A stretch of 39,209 nucleotides of DNA from Clostridiales bacterium (GTDB lineage: Bacteria; Bacillota; Clostridia; Christensenellales; CAG-138), in the NCBI GenBank assembly GCA_918244965.1, contig CAKJYC010000056.1, positions 1-39,209 on the forward strand, given 5' to 3'. A model generated the notes under the pieces. That model saw nothing but the letters and a program-made list of their open reading frames with translations, was not told where the DNA came from and searched no databases. Both the position numbers and the translations under genes were made by a program. This document shows, in pieces, positions 15,714-23,391 of this stretch (its first letter is position 1; each line of letters starts with the position of its first letter).

Positions 15714-17447
15714 ATGAGGATCACTGATCTAGAGATTCAAAACTTTCGCGGGATTAAAGAAAGCAATATCTCATTTCCGTCAGATTCGAGGATTATTTGC
15801 TTGATTGGAGCCGGCGATAGTACTAAATCCACTCTTCTAAAAGCAATTGAATGGCTTTTTTGGCCGACCTGGAGTCTCACGATAAGTGACGCGGATTTTT
15901 ATCGTGATGATCCAACTAATCCAATTGTAATCCGGGGAACTTTTTCCGAGTTTCCTGATAAGCTGATTGCAGAAGATAAGTTTGGAATGTATCTTCGTAG
16001 GCCATGTGTTGAGTACAAAGAAAACGTAAATGATGAACCTCTAGATGATAAACCTCTTTGTTTGACAATCCAGCTAACAATCGATGCATCATTAGATCCG
16101 AAATGGGAAATCGTATGTAATCGTCTTGAGCCGCGACTCATTACTTATAATGATCGAAAGCAATTATTTGTAGGAGTAATTGGGGATAATACCTCCAAAG
16201 ACTTAGTATGGGGCAAGTATTCTGTATTGCAAAAATATGCCGATTCGAAGCATGTGTTACATGAAGCATACACAGCAGCAGTTCGAGAAGCAGCAAAAAA
16301 CGCTGACTTAAGCGAACTTGATAAAGTAACAGCTACTCTCTCCGATGTTGGGCGCAAACTCGGCGTTGGTTTTGATTCAGAAATAAAGAATCGGCTTCTC
16401 GTTCAAGGCAGTTCTTTTTCGACGACTGTGGGCTTATTTGATGGTGATGCCCCGCTCTGCCAATTCGGGACAGGCAGTCAACGTCTATTGTCTATAGGCC
16501 TTAACATTGGAGCAACGTCAGGTGAAGCATTGCTCTTGATTGATGAAGTTGAGAACGGCCTTGAGCCATTCCGCCTACGTAATTTGATAAATGAATTCAG
16601 AACTGATCATAGTACCACCGGACAAGTAATAATGACTACGCATTCCCCTGTAGCTGTTTCAGAGTGTTCAATAGGCGAATTGATGATTGTGCATTCTAAC
16701 GCTGGCAGAACGAATGCTTTGATTATTCAAACCGGGGATAAGGATGCTGATAATACAATACAACGTCAAATCAGAGGTAATGCCGAGGCTTATTTGTGTA
16801 AGCGTCTTATTGTATGTGAAGGAAAGACCGAAATGGGATTCGTTCGCGCATTAGACACTTATCTGTCAAAGACTCAACACAGACGAATCGCATTTAATGG
16901 CGTGGGAACAGCGGATGGTGGCGGATCGAGCATTTTCAAGTGTGCTGATATTTTTCAAAAATGCGGTTATCAAATCTGCCTACTTATGGACTCGGATAAA
17001 GAAAGCGAAGATGCAGCAAAGAAACAAATACTGAGGGAACAGGGAATCTATGTATTTAACTGGGCAGAACCAAATGCATTTGAAGAACAAGTGTTTTTTG
17101 ATTTACCATTATTAGGTGTGCAAGAAGCAATTGAGATTGCAGTAACAGAAAAAGGTATTGAATCCGTATCGGCAAAACTACAATCAAATTCCATACCTTT
17201 TGAACAACATGACAACAGCATTCAGCTATATAAACTTAATAAAGATCAAAGAAAAACAATAGGAACAATAGCTAAAGGAAACGGTAAGGATAAAGACAAT
17301 GGCTGGTTTAAGAGAATAGGGTTAGGCGAGCAACTTGGAAGGATAGTCTTTAAATACTGGGATGAAATTAGTGAGGAATCAACATTGAAATGCGAAGTTA
17401 GTCAACTGATAGACTGGGTGATGCATAATGACACGTCAAGAGCTTGA
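15714..17447 (+). CDS. gajA: Gabija protein GajA: OLD-family ATPase with TOPRIM nuclease domain
   Basis: A 577-aa protein, the usual GajA size. The N-terminal ABC-type ATPase has a Walker A-like loop at 32-40 (GAGDSTKST, with Thr in place of the usual Gly before Lys), signature FGTGSQRLLSIGL (about 251-263), Walker B ALLLIDEVENGLEP (272-285) and the switch His310 (TTHSP). The C-terminal TOPRIM domain shows CEGKTE (E369) and MDSDKE (D426, D428), the metal-binding residues for DNA cleavage. Class 2 OLD nucleases next to a UvrD-like helicase are the Gabija anti-phage pair: GajA is a DNA endonuclease whose activity is released when nucleotides fall during infection. The gene overlaps gajB by 20 bases. 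Sequence differs from the Bacillus prototype, so this is a divergent branch. Confidence 0.88.
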   Translation: MRITDLEIQNFRGIKESNISFPSDSRIICLIGAGDSTKSTLLKAIEWLFWPTWSLTISDADFYRDDPTNPIVIRGTFSEFPDKLIAEDKFGMYLRRPCVEYKENVNDEPLDDKPLCLTIQLTIDASLDPKWEIVCNRLEPRLITYNDRKQLFVGVIGDNTSKDLVWGKYSVLQKYADSKHVLHEAYTAAVREAAKNADLSELDKVTATLSDVGRKLGVGFDSEIKNRLLVQGSSFSTTVGLFDGDAPLCQFGTGSQRLLSIGLNIGATSGEALLLIDEVENGLEPFRLRNLINEFRTDHSTTGQVIMTTHSPVAVSECSIGELMIVHSNAGRTNALIIQTGDKDADNTIQRQIRGNAEAYLCKRLIVCEGKTEMGFVRALDTYLSKTQHRRIAFNGVGTADGGGSSIFKCADIFQKCGYQICLLMDSDKESEDAAKKQILREQGIYVFNWAEPNAFEEQVFFDLPLLGVQEAIEIAVTEKGIESVSAKLQSNSIPFEQHDNSIQLYKLNKDQRKTIGTIAKGNGKDKDNGWFKRIGLGEQLGRIVFKYWDEISEESTLKCEVSQLIDWVMHNDTSRA

Positions 17448-18849
17448 TGATATTTTTGCGCTTCAAACCGTAGCAATAATTGCTGCTGCCGGTCATGGTA
17501 AAACCGAAATGATTGTAGATATGGTTGAGTATGGTGAAGGCAAGCAACTTTTGCTAACACATACTCATGCAGGTGTCGATACGTTGCAAAGGAGGCTCGA
17601 TCGCCGTAGTATTCCAAAGACAAAATACACCATTTCAACAATTGCAGCATTCTGTATTCGATGGGGGTTAGCGTACTACAATACAGCAAGAATTGATCTT
17701 TCTCTTTCCCCTTACACAGCTGCTGCCAACGACTACTATGTACAGTTTTATACTGGTGCAAAATATGTTTTTTTGCAAGATTGGTCGAAAAGAGTAGTGA
17801 AAGAGACATACACCGGCATTATAGTTGACGAATATCAGGACTGTTTACAAGATCATCATGAAATGTTTCAAGTATTGAGCCATCACTTACCTGTCAGGGT
17901 GTTCGGAGATCCATTGCAAGGCATTTTTTCCTTTTCCGGGCAAAAGATAGTAGATTGGAACAATCTTGGCTTTCCAATAGTAGAAGTAAGAACGAAACCA
18001 TGGCGTTGGCAAAAAGTTAATCCTATGTTAGGACAATACCTTGAAAACCTTCGAGCGTATTTATTGCCTGCGCTGAACAATCAAACTTGTAATCTAAATC
18101 TCGGTAATTGCAAGGGAAGTATAGAGATAAAAGACCCGAAAAAGTTTAACGTAAACGTTATTAAGGAATTCAAACAGTTCGATTCTGTGTTGTATATTGC
18201 AAAATGGGAGTATCAACAAAAAACATTTGCTACAAAGATGTCAGGTATTTTTCAAATTGATGAAAGTCAAGAATGCGATGACCTTTTCAACTATGCAGAA
18301 GCTTTCACAAATCAGCACGGTGCCGATCTATTCTTGAGTGTAATTGAATTTGAACATAAATGCGCCACTGGAGTGAATAAAAGACTGTCGTCTTATATTA
18401 ATAGGCTCAATAAACAGAGCTTTGATTTTAGTAGGATTGACAATTTTAAGGAATTCGGATTGCTTCTCAATGCAATAAAAGATAGTAATAAGATCGATGC
18501 CATACTAAAGATTCTTGCTTGGTTTGAACGTAATAAAACTTTCCATTGCTATCGAAAAGAACTCCATGCAGAAATGATTCGAAGTATTCAATATGCCGCA
18601 GATCACGAAGTCTCCATTCTTGATGGCGCAAGACGTTTGCGTAGAGACCCGACGCTGCAAAAAAGGTATCAAGGATTTAAATGCTTATCTTCAAGAACAC
18701 TTTTGTCCAAGGGACTAGAATTTGATTGCGTAATTATCGATATGTCAAAGCCATTAACAGCTAAAGAATTCTACGTTGCGATGACAAGAGCCATGAAGAA
18801 GATTTATATTCTTTCCTCCACAAGTAGGATATCATTATCACCAAACTAA
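17428..18849 (+). CDS. gajB: Gabija protein GajB: UvrD/PcrA-like helicase
   Basis: A 473-aa superfamily 1 helicase, close to the 494 residues of the Bacillus protein. Motif I is AAAGHGKTE (19-27), motif II DEYQD (134-138), motif III FGDPLQGIF (159-167), motif V region LSKGLEFDCVII and motif VI YVAMTRAMKKIYI near the C-terminus. The Q-motif/Arg-finger region and 2A/2B domains are compact, as in GajB. Start ATG 17428 lies inside the gajA end. In Gabija, GajB senses DNA ends and consumes ATP, which activates GajA. The pair forms one operon with the TATAAT promoter at 15,668; no terminator is seen directly after it. Confidence 0.87.
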   Translation: MTRQELDDIFALQTVAIIAAAGHGKTEMIVDMVEYGEGKQLLLTHTHAGVDTLQRRLDRRSIPKTKYTISTIAAFCIRWGLAYYNTARIDLSLSPYTAAANDYYVQFYTGAKYVFLQDWSKRVVKETYTGIIVDEYQDCLQDHHEMFQVLSHHLPVRVFGDPLQGIFSFSGQKIVDWNNLGFPIVEVRTKPWRWQKVNPMLGQYLENLRAYLLPALNNQTCNLNLGNCKGSIEIKDPKKFNVNVIKEFKQFDSVLYIAKWEYQQKTFATKMSGIFQIDESQECDDLFNYAEAFTNQHGADLFLSVIEFEHKCATGVNKRLSSYINRLNKQSFDFSRIDNFKEFGLLLNAIKDSNKIDAILKILAWFERNKTFHCYRKELHAEMIRSIQYAADHEVSILDGARRLRRDPTLQKRYQGFKCLSSRTLLSKGLEFDCVIIDMSKPLTAKEFYVAMTRAMKKIYILSSTSRISLSPN

Positions 18850-18925
18850 GGAGATGAACAATATAGATGAGTCAGGTAAGATGCTGAAATGAAATAAAGC
18901 TCATTTTGTTGATATACATGAATAC

Positions 18926-18955
18926 TTGACGGAATTGATAAAAGGGAAGTACATT
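18926..18955 (+). promoter_or_regulatory. Possible promoter of the Ntn-hydrolase gene
   Basis: TTGACG (18926-18931), 18-base spacer and TACATT (18950-18955); start ATG 18976 follows with AGAGGAG as ribosome site. Confidence 0.4.
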
Positions 18956-18975
18956 AAACAGAGGAGAGAGTATAT

Positions 18976-19797
18976 ATGACTTTGTTAGCTTCTTGGATAG
19001 GGATAGATACGCATGGACCGACATCGGCGTACATTGTATCTGAAAGTAGATTTGTTTGGGATTCTTCAAGACATTTTGATTATGGTAAGAAAGTATTTGC
19101 ATCAAAATCTTATCCTGAGATCTTTGGTTATGCTGGGGATGTGTTGTTCCCATCAATAGTATTATCTCAAATTCTTGAAATGATTGATTCAGACTTGATT
19201 TTTGATAAAAACATGTCGTGCGATCAAAAAAACAAGATTGTATATGAAAAACTGTGTTACTCTTTTTCAAAGTACCCAGATGTATGTGGGAATAATCCAA
19301 TTCAGATTATACATTTATCAAGGGATACTTGTTTTAAAGGATACCCATCATTTCATCACTATCTGATGACTTGGTCAAGAACGTCAGGGGGAAAACATAT
19401 AGAATACCCAATTCCAGAAAAATCTGGCCTTGTACACGTGTTAGGATCTGGTAGTAATGAATTCAATAAGAACTATTATGATAGGTACCAACATAGCAAG
19501 AACCGATCCACCAGTCGCAATGTGTTTCATTGCTTTATTGATACACTCAAAAACATAACGGATGAGCACTGTGGTGGTGCACCTCAACTTGTTGGTATTT
19601 ATAGAAAACCATGTACTTTTGGATGTGAGTTTGGTATTATTTATAACAGAAGAAGATATTTCTTAGGAATGGAAATACCGAAGGACGCGTTCTTTGCAAA
19701 AGTTGAATGGCGGAATGGTTTTTTTGAGCTATGTGATGGAGAAAAGCGAAAAAAGTTTGATAGTGCTGCAAAACAAAATGATCCATTGCGTAGGTAA
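18976..19797 (+). CDS. Proteasome/HslV-like Ntn-hydrolase in defence island
   Basis: A 273-aa protein whose first 100 residues follow the proteasome-beta/HslV pattern: a Thr directly after Met (M-T-L-L-A-S-W-I-G-I), a strand ending SESRFVW (the acidic residue of the family's catalytic region, here E23), Lys38/39 in DYGKKVF at the place of the essential lysine, and the glycine turn FGYAGDVLFPSI as in HslV 'AGFAGGTADAF'. If Met is removed, Thr2 is a fitting N-terminal nucleophile. The C-terminal 150 residues are not recognised and make it longer than HslV (about 180). No unfoldase (HslU) is nearby. It lies 127 bases after gajB, with its own promoter candidate. Likely a peptidase or amidase-type defence protein; function inferred only. 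Confidence 0.6.
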   Translation: MTLLASWIGIDTHGPTSAYIVSESRFVWDSSRHFDYGKKVFASKSYPEIFGYAGDVLFPSIVLSQILEMIDSDLIFDKNMSCDQKNKIVYEKLCYSFSKYPDVCGNNPIQIIHLSRDTCFKGYPSFHHYLMTWSRTSGGKHIEYPIPEKSGLVHVLGSGSNEFNKNYYDRYQHSKNRSTSRNVFHCFIDTLKNITDEHCGGAPQLVGIYRKPCTFGCEFGIIYNRRRYFLGMEIPKDAFFAKVEWRNGFFELCDGEKRKKFDSAAKQNDPLRR

Positions 19798-19811
19798 TAA
19801 TCATGGCAACT

Positions 19812-19888
19812 CCCTAGGTCCCCACCAATATGGGGATGCGAGATGCTGTCGTCGGTTGGGAGCAATGACTCCCAACCGGCTACTAGGG
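19812..19888 (+). ncRNA. Strongly folding element, possible noncoding RNA
   Basis: Three perfect helices nest within 77 bases: a closing stem CCCTAG (19812-19817) / CTAGGG (19883-19888), a hairpin TCCCCA/TGGGGA (19819-19824 with 19831-19836) and a hairpin CGGTTGGGAG/CTCCCAACCG (19853-19862 with 19869-19878, 10 bp, loop CAATGA). It is GC-rich in an AT-rich neighbourhood. No U tract follows, so it is not a simple terminator. It starts 14 bases after the Ntn-hydrolase stop and could be a structured RNA of that module, a translational control element or the end of a lost insertion sequence. Confidence 0.5.
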
Positions 19889-20016
19889 TTTATATAGATT
19901 TTAGTATTGACCATAGTTACGACAAAGGAATGTGTCAGTGTTTAGTAGCACCTGATACTATTGACCAATATGAACTTAAAACTAAACTGCCTAATGTGGT
20001 TACTATAGGATTATGA
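19843..20016 (+). CDS. Possible 57-aa protein between the Ntn-hydrolase and the 221-aa protein
   Basis: An ATG at 19843 (GGGG about nine bases upstream) opens a 57-codon frame that is in the same frame as the Ntn-hydrolase and ends at 20016, 13 bases before the next start. Residues 17-57 look protein-like (VYIDFSIDHSYDKGMCQC then LPNVVTIGL). The frame stays open back to the TAATAA that ends the Ntn-hydrolase, so it might be read-through, a remnant of a longer C-terminus, or a small gene. The overlap with the folded element argues for caution. Confidence 0.35.
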   Translation: MLSSVGSNDSQPATRVYIDFSIDHSYDKGMCQCLVAPDTIDQYELKTKLPNVVTIGL

Positions 20017-20029
20017 TAGAGAGGTAATA

Positions 20030-20695
20030 ATGCTGTTTCTAGAACACCTTGATAGAATACATAGAGAGAATAGAAAAGAATCCGGTATTGACGAGGGTAA
20101 CCGTGAATTTAAAAGCATCATCCCCGTTCAAATTGAATATGACGATCATACTTTTGATTTTGAAATAAGAAAAAGCAAGAAGTCGATGCTTTTTTTAATC
20201 GTTGATCGCCAGCGCGTTTATTTGTCCGATGCAGACATCATTAAAACAATACTAGAAATGACGGAGCATGATGTTAAATGGTATTTAACACAGTTTATCC
20301 ATTTATACAAAGCGAAAAAAAGAACAATGAATATAATAATAGATGAGAAATGCTACCCTGTTCAAGGGATTCCCATGAGAAGAAAGGACAAAGCCATACA
20401 GCTTTTTACTGATTCAATAATACGGATGAATTATTTCTCCGCGATGTTGAGCTTCGTTTTTGCAAAAGACAAATGTTGGGCAGAAATAAAAGACAAAGAT
20501 TTCTATGGGAAAACCACTCTCTGCAAGTTTATCAGTTTAATTGATTACTATAAATTCAGGAACCCGATAAGTGAGGGCTATCTGGATTCAATAGGACTAG
20601 AATATTGTAAAGAACAATTTGATCCAGAGATGGATACAAGAATTTTTAAGAATGAAAATGCGATAAAAATGTTTGATATTTCACAGTACAAGTGA
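20030..20695 (+). CDS. Unknown 221-aa protein of the defence island
   Basis: A 221-aa soluble protein, no signal or membrane segment. The N-terminal part (about 30-110) alternates strands and helices (IPVQIEYDDHTFDFEIRKSK, then an aspartate-rich LSDADIIKTILEM); the second half is helix-rich with many aromatic and charged residues (FSAMLSFVFAKDKCWAEIKD). No catalytic motif is recognised. AGAGG precedes ATG 20030. Its stop is 12 bases before the retron RNA, and its last codons contain the -35 box of the retron promoter. It may be a partner of the Ntn-hydrolase or an extra retron component; position fits either. Confidence 0.6.
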   Translation: MLFLEHLDRIHRENRKESGIDEGNREFKSIIPVQIEYDDHTFDFEIRKSKKSMLFLIVDRQRVYLSDADIIKTILEMTEHDVKWYLTQFIHLYKAKKRTMNIIIDEKCYPVQGIPMRRKDKAIQLFTDSIIRMNYFSAMLSFVFAKDKCWAEIKDKDFYGKTTLCKFISLIDYYKFRNPISEGYLDSIGLEYCKEQFDPEMDTRIFKNENAIKMFDISQYK

Positions 20696-20701
20696 TATAC
20701 T
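20673..20701 (+). promoter_or_regulatory. Promoter of the retron RNA
   Basis: TTGATA (20673-20678), exactly 17 bases, TATACT (20696-20701). The expected start, seven bases downstream at about 20708, coincides with the first base of the a1 arm, which independently supports both assignments. The -35 box lies inside the end of the 221-aa gene. Confidence 0.75.
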
Positions 20702-20707
20702 ACTATT

Positions 20708-20914
20708 AAGAACTCCAGTAAGGTAAATGCCGCCTTAGCTGTTAAGGTTGATGCAACTACAATTCTGTTGAATTTGGATGGCTTCCAGCCATTCATTGGA
20801 GGCAAACAGGAACCAAAATCAGAACCTCATTCTGTCGCGGACTACGCGCCAGAGAGAACCTGATTTTGCTCCCTGCTCGCACAAAGAATTGTACCAAATT
20901 CAAGTGGAGTTCTT
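20708..20914 (+). ncRNA. Retron msr-msd noncoding RNA
   Basis: The a1 arm AAGAACTCCA (20708-20717) is perfectly complementary to the a2 arm TGGAGTTCTT (20905-20914), the 10-bp terminal stem typical of retron RNAs. The msr part has a CCTTA/TAAGG hairpin (20733-20737 with 20743-20747) and an ATGGCT/AGCCAT hairpin (20778-20783 with 20787-20792). The msd part is one long hairpin at 20814-20868: a 9-bp base CAAAATCAG/CTGATTTTG, an interrupted middle and a CGCG/CGCG tip with loop GACTA. The G at 20718 directly after a1 is the best candidate for the branching guanosine, by analogy with Ec86. Reverse transcription of the msd would give msDNA. The RNA lies directly upstream of effector and RT genes, as in type II-A retrons. 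Confidence 0.85.
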
Positions 20915-20922
20915 TTTTAATC

Positions 20923-22014
20923 ATGAAGGTTTTTAATGATAGAGTATTATTTACCGATCCCTTTAGGGTTGTGTTTCTGTGTGGCAGCAAGTTTAATAGA
21001 CATAATAATACAGATAAACGAATTATCCTAAAAAACTATATTCTTAGCCACTATTCAAATACTTCTGTGATTATTTTAGAAGAGAATTTCATTTTCAAAG
21101 AATCAAATTCAACATATCTATCCTACGATGAGATATGTATGAAAAATCTTCTTCAAATAGAACTATTAATCTCTTTGTTTGCTTCAAAGATTATTGTGAT
21201 ACATGAATCACATTCTACTGCAGCAGAGATAGGGGCATTCTCATCAAAAAAGGAATTGATACCTAGGATTGCAATTATTGCTCCTGATGAGTATTCAGTA
21301 GAAGAGGATAAACTAGGCGGCTTTTTAGAACGATCCTTCTCTCATCAAGATGAAAAGAATACTGGTTTATACAGATATTACCCGGATATTGTGCCTCATC
21401 CTTTTTCCGAGAATAAGAGCGACTATTATTGCTATTTCCATAACAATATTATTGGGGAAAATCTTGGGCGCTTTTTCCAGAACTTTTTAAACACGGATGA
21501 TAATGAATCATTTGAGTTAAAGATCCAAAAATCGCCGTATAAAAAAGAGACTAAAGATTCTGATGTAATTGAATATTATATTGAAGATGAAAAGATAAGG
21601 GCATTTGTTCATCCGAAAGTATTGAAAGCACAGATCCTATCATTGATGTGCTTACAAGATGTCAAAAAGCACTTAAAGCAGAGCAAAAGAATAATTGATC
21701 ATGTTGGCTATATTCAAACTCTGTACGAACAATATCTTGTTCAAACAATACAAGAAAAAGAAGGGGACAAGCGCATCGCTGAAATTAAGGTATCAATTAA
21801 AAATGCAGACTGCACTTTAAGAGAAGCTATAGGATGCCTATTGTTTGTGCTTCAAGCGGCGCAACTCATTCAATTACAAACTGATAGTGAAGACAAGAAA
21901 ACTATCGGATTAAGAAAAGTTGTGTTTCAGCCGTTATTTACGCAAAAACAATCCATTTTTAAGCACATAATCGTTTCGAAGAAAGAAACAGCATTCGGGA
22001 GGTCTTTTGTATGA
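20923..22014 (+). CDS. Retron effector, St85/Ec86-type nucleoside deoxyribosyltransferase-like protein
   Basis: A 363-aa effector starting at ATG 20923. The N-terminal Rossmann-like domain has VVFLCGS (16-22), IVIHESHSTAAEIGAFSS (91-108, E102 as the likely catalytic acid) and RIAIIAPDE, which match the Ec86 RcaT scheme (FLCGG, then ILFPESPGSFTELGAFS). The C-terminal part (about 190-340) is helical, resembling the winged-helix DNA-binding tail in which the RNA/DNA is read. In Ec86 the effector depletes NAD-type substrates when the msDNA complex is disturbed by phage. GGAG at 20906-20909, inside the a2 arm, is the only good ribosome site (13 bases away). It overlaps the RT by four bases. Confidence 0.85.
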   Translation: MKVFNDRVLFTDPFRVVFLCGSKFNRHNNTDKRIILKNYILSHYSNTSVIILEENFIFKESNSTYLSYDEICMKNLLQIELLISLFASKIIVIHESHSTAAEIGAFSSKKELIPRIAIIAPDEYSVEEDKLGGFLERSFSHQDEKNTGLYRYYPDIVPHPFSENKSDYYCYFHNNIIGENLGRFFQNFLNTDDNESFELKIQKSPYKKETKDSDVIEYYIEDEKIRAFVHPKVLKAQILSLMCLQDVKKHLKQSKRIIDHVGYIQTLYEQYLVQTIQEKEGDKRIAEIKVSIKNADCTLREAIGCLLFVLQAAQLIQLQTDSEDKKTIGLRKVVFQPLFTQKQSIFKHIIVSKKETAFGRSFV

Positions 22015-22946
22015 ACAAGAATCTTATGAATGATGTTATTATTTGCCATATTACCACGAACAATAAGGTGCGGAAGATAGCAACCTATCGGTCGTTTGAC
22101 TGTGAATTAAGACAAAAGCATATTAAGATTAACGCTTTTTTGAAAAGAAGGTTTATTCCATCTATCTTTTCAAAAGGATATGTTCAGGGAAGATCAATAT
22201 ATCATAATGCAGTCAGTCATCTTTATAACGACTATTTTATCATGCTGGATATACATAGCTTTTTTCCTAGCATATGTCATAAACAATTAGCAGAGAGGAT
22301 TTTTTACGAGATTAACTTAAAAAAGGACAATCAAATCAGCAAAGTCGAGTGTAATCAACTGATTGATGTTTGTAGCATTAATAAGCGAGGGCTTCCCTTG
22401 GGGTTTATTACGTCGCCTGTTTTGTCAAATATATATCTGAAGAGTTTTGATGGACAGTTTTATGGCTTCTTAAAAACTTTGAACTTAGAGAACGTTATAT
22501 ATACACGCTATGCAGATGATCTTACAGTCTCGTTTAAGTATCAAGGAACGGATAAGGACCCGAAGATAGAGCAAATGATTATTGGTAAGGCATCTGCCTT
22601 GTTAAAAAAGCTCGGCCTCCAGTTAAATAATCATAAAACTCGGAGCTATAATCTCAATGTGTCTAATCATATCCGGATTACAGGAATCAATATAGTTAAA
22701 GATGGGGACAATTACCGGAAGCTTACAGTTGGTAGAACTTTGAAGGATAAATTATTCAGGGAAGCATTGAAATGCTATGATACAAAAGACTATGCAAATG
22801 CAGAACAAATAAAAGGATTACTATCCTTCGTGTTATCTATTGAAAAGCAGGGCTTCGAGGAGTGCTATTCTGAGAGAATGAAGAACATGGTCTTTGAAAG
22901 AGGTTTCAATAGCTTAAGCGAACTGATTCAATCGTTAAATACTTAA
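22011..22946 (+). CDS. Retron reverse transcriptase
   Basis: A 311-aa reverse transcriptase. Retron-specific NAxxH is HNAVSH (N66-H70), followed by LDIHSFFPSI with catalytic D80, GLPLGFITSPVLSN (127-140), the YADD catalytic box (167-170) in YTRYADDLTVSF, and an RITGINIV motif (222-229), where the retron VTG of region Y is ITG. It reads the msr-msd RNA at 20,708-20,914, using the 2'-OH of the branching G as primer. The ATG overlaps the effector stop (ATGA), so translation is coupled. Length fits retron RTs (about 300-330). A strong terminator follows at once, so the retron transcript ends here. Confidence 0.93.
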   Translation: MNKNLMNDVIICHITTNNKVRKIATYRSFDCELRQKHIKINAFLKRRFIPSIFSKGYVQGRSIYHNAVSHLYNDYFIMLDIHSFFPSICHKQLAERIFYEINLKKDNQISKVECNQLIDVCSINKRGLPLGFITSPVLSNIYLKSFDGQFYGFLKTLNLENVIYTRYADDLTVSFKYQGTDKDPKIEQMIIGKASALLKKLGLQLNNHKTRSYNLNVSNHIRITGINIVKDGDNYRKLTVGRTLKDKLFREALKCYDTKDYANAEQIKGLLSFVLSIEKQGFEECYSERMKNMVFERGFNSLSELIQSLNT

Positions 22947-22951
22947 AGGAA

Positions 22952-22989
22952 ACACAGCGGGAAGATTGACACCCGCTGTGTCCGTTTTT
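22952..22989. terminator. Terminator of the retron operon
   Basis: ACACAGCGGG (22952-22961) pairs perfectly with CCCGCTGTGT (22972-22981), followed by CCGTTTTT. On the minus strand it also ends the TnpV gene (TTTCCTTT follows). Confidence 0.9.
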
Positions 22990-23004
22990 CTTTCCCAGAC
23001 TCGG

Positions 23005-23301
23005 TTATTCAAAGTATTCCCCAAGCACCATTTCTTCAGCCATGTTCCGGAAGGAATTGATTTCCTGTACCCACCGTAGTTGATCTCGGCGCTTCAAATC
23101 CTCGTTGACACCGCTTTTCTTTGCCAATTCCAAAGTCAGATCCCAAATGCGTTCGCTGATGTACTCGTCCTGTGCTAGCAGGTATTGCTTCAGCGTTCCC
23201 TCGAACAGAAGAGAAGTGTACTTGTCCGGATCATGTTCCTTGAGCATGGCAAGCAATTTGCTGCCGTAGCGGCCGATCCAACCCAATTCATTCGTGTTCA
23301 T
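23005..23301 (-). CDS. tnpV: TnpV-family transposon-associated protein
   Basis: A 98-aa protein matching TnpV, a small protein of clostridial conjugative transposons: GWIGRYGSKLLAMLKEHDP near the start, YTSLLFEGTLKQYLLAQDEY, and an end of RDQLRWVQEINSFRNMAEEM then LGEYFE. ATG 23301 has GGAGG nine bases upstream. It has no recombinase motif and its function is unknown; it is a marker of integrative elements. It sits on the minus strand between the retron terminator and tRNA-Asn, near the inferred element boundary. Confidence 0.8.
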   Translation of the reverse strand: MNTNELGWIGRYGSKLLAMLKEHDPDKYTSLLFEGTLKQYLLAQDEYISERIWDLTLELAKKSGVNEDLKRRDQLRWVQEINSFRNMAEEMVLGEYFE

Positions 23302-23351
23302 CTCTTTTTCCTCCGTTTTGGTTTTATTTCAGAAGCGCTGAGATAAACAAC

Positions 23352-23391
23352 AAATCCGAACCCATCGCCGATCAGCTTCAGGTTCGGATTT
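23352..23391 (-). terminator. Hairpin downstream of tRNA-Asn
   Basis: AAATCCGAACC (23352-23362) and GGTTCGGATTT (23381-23391) form a perfect 11-bp stem. On the minus strand it is followed by GTTGTTTATC, a poor U tract, so it may be the tRNA terminator or the remnant of one. Its presence 3' to the tRNA is relevant to where the element begins. Confidence 0.5.

Noticed and set aside
19853..19888. 10-bp hairpin as the terminator of the Ntn-hydrolase gene
   Set aside because: No U tract follows; the enclosing CCCTAG/CTAGGG stem points to a larger fold.
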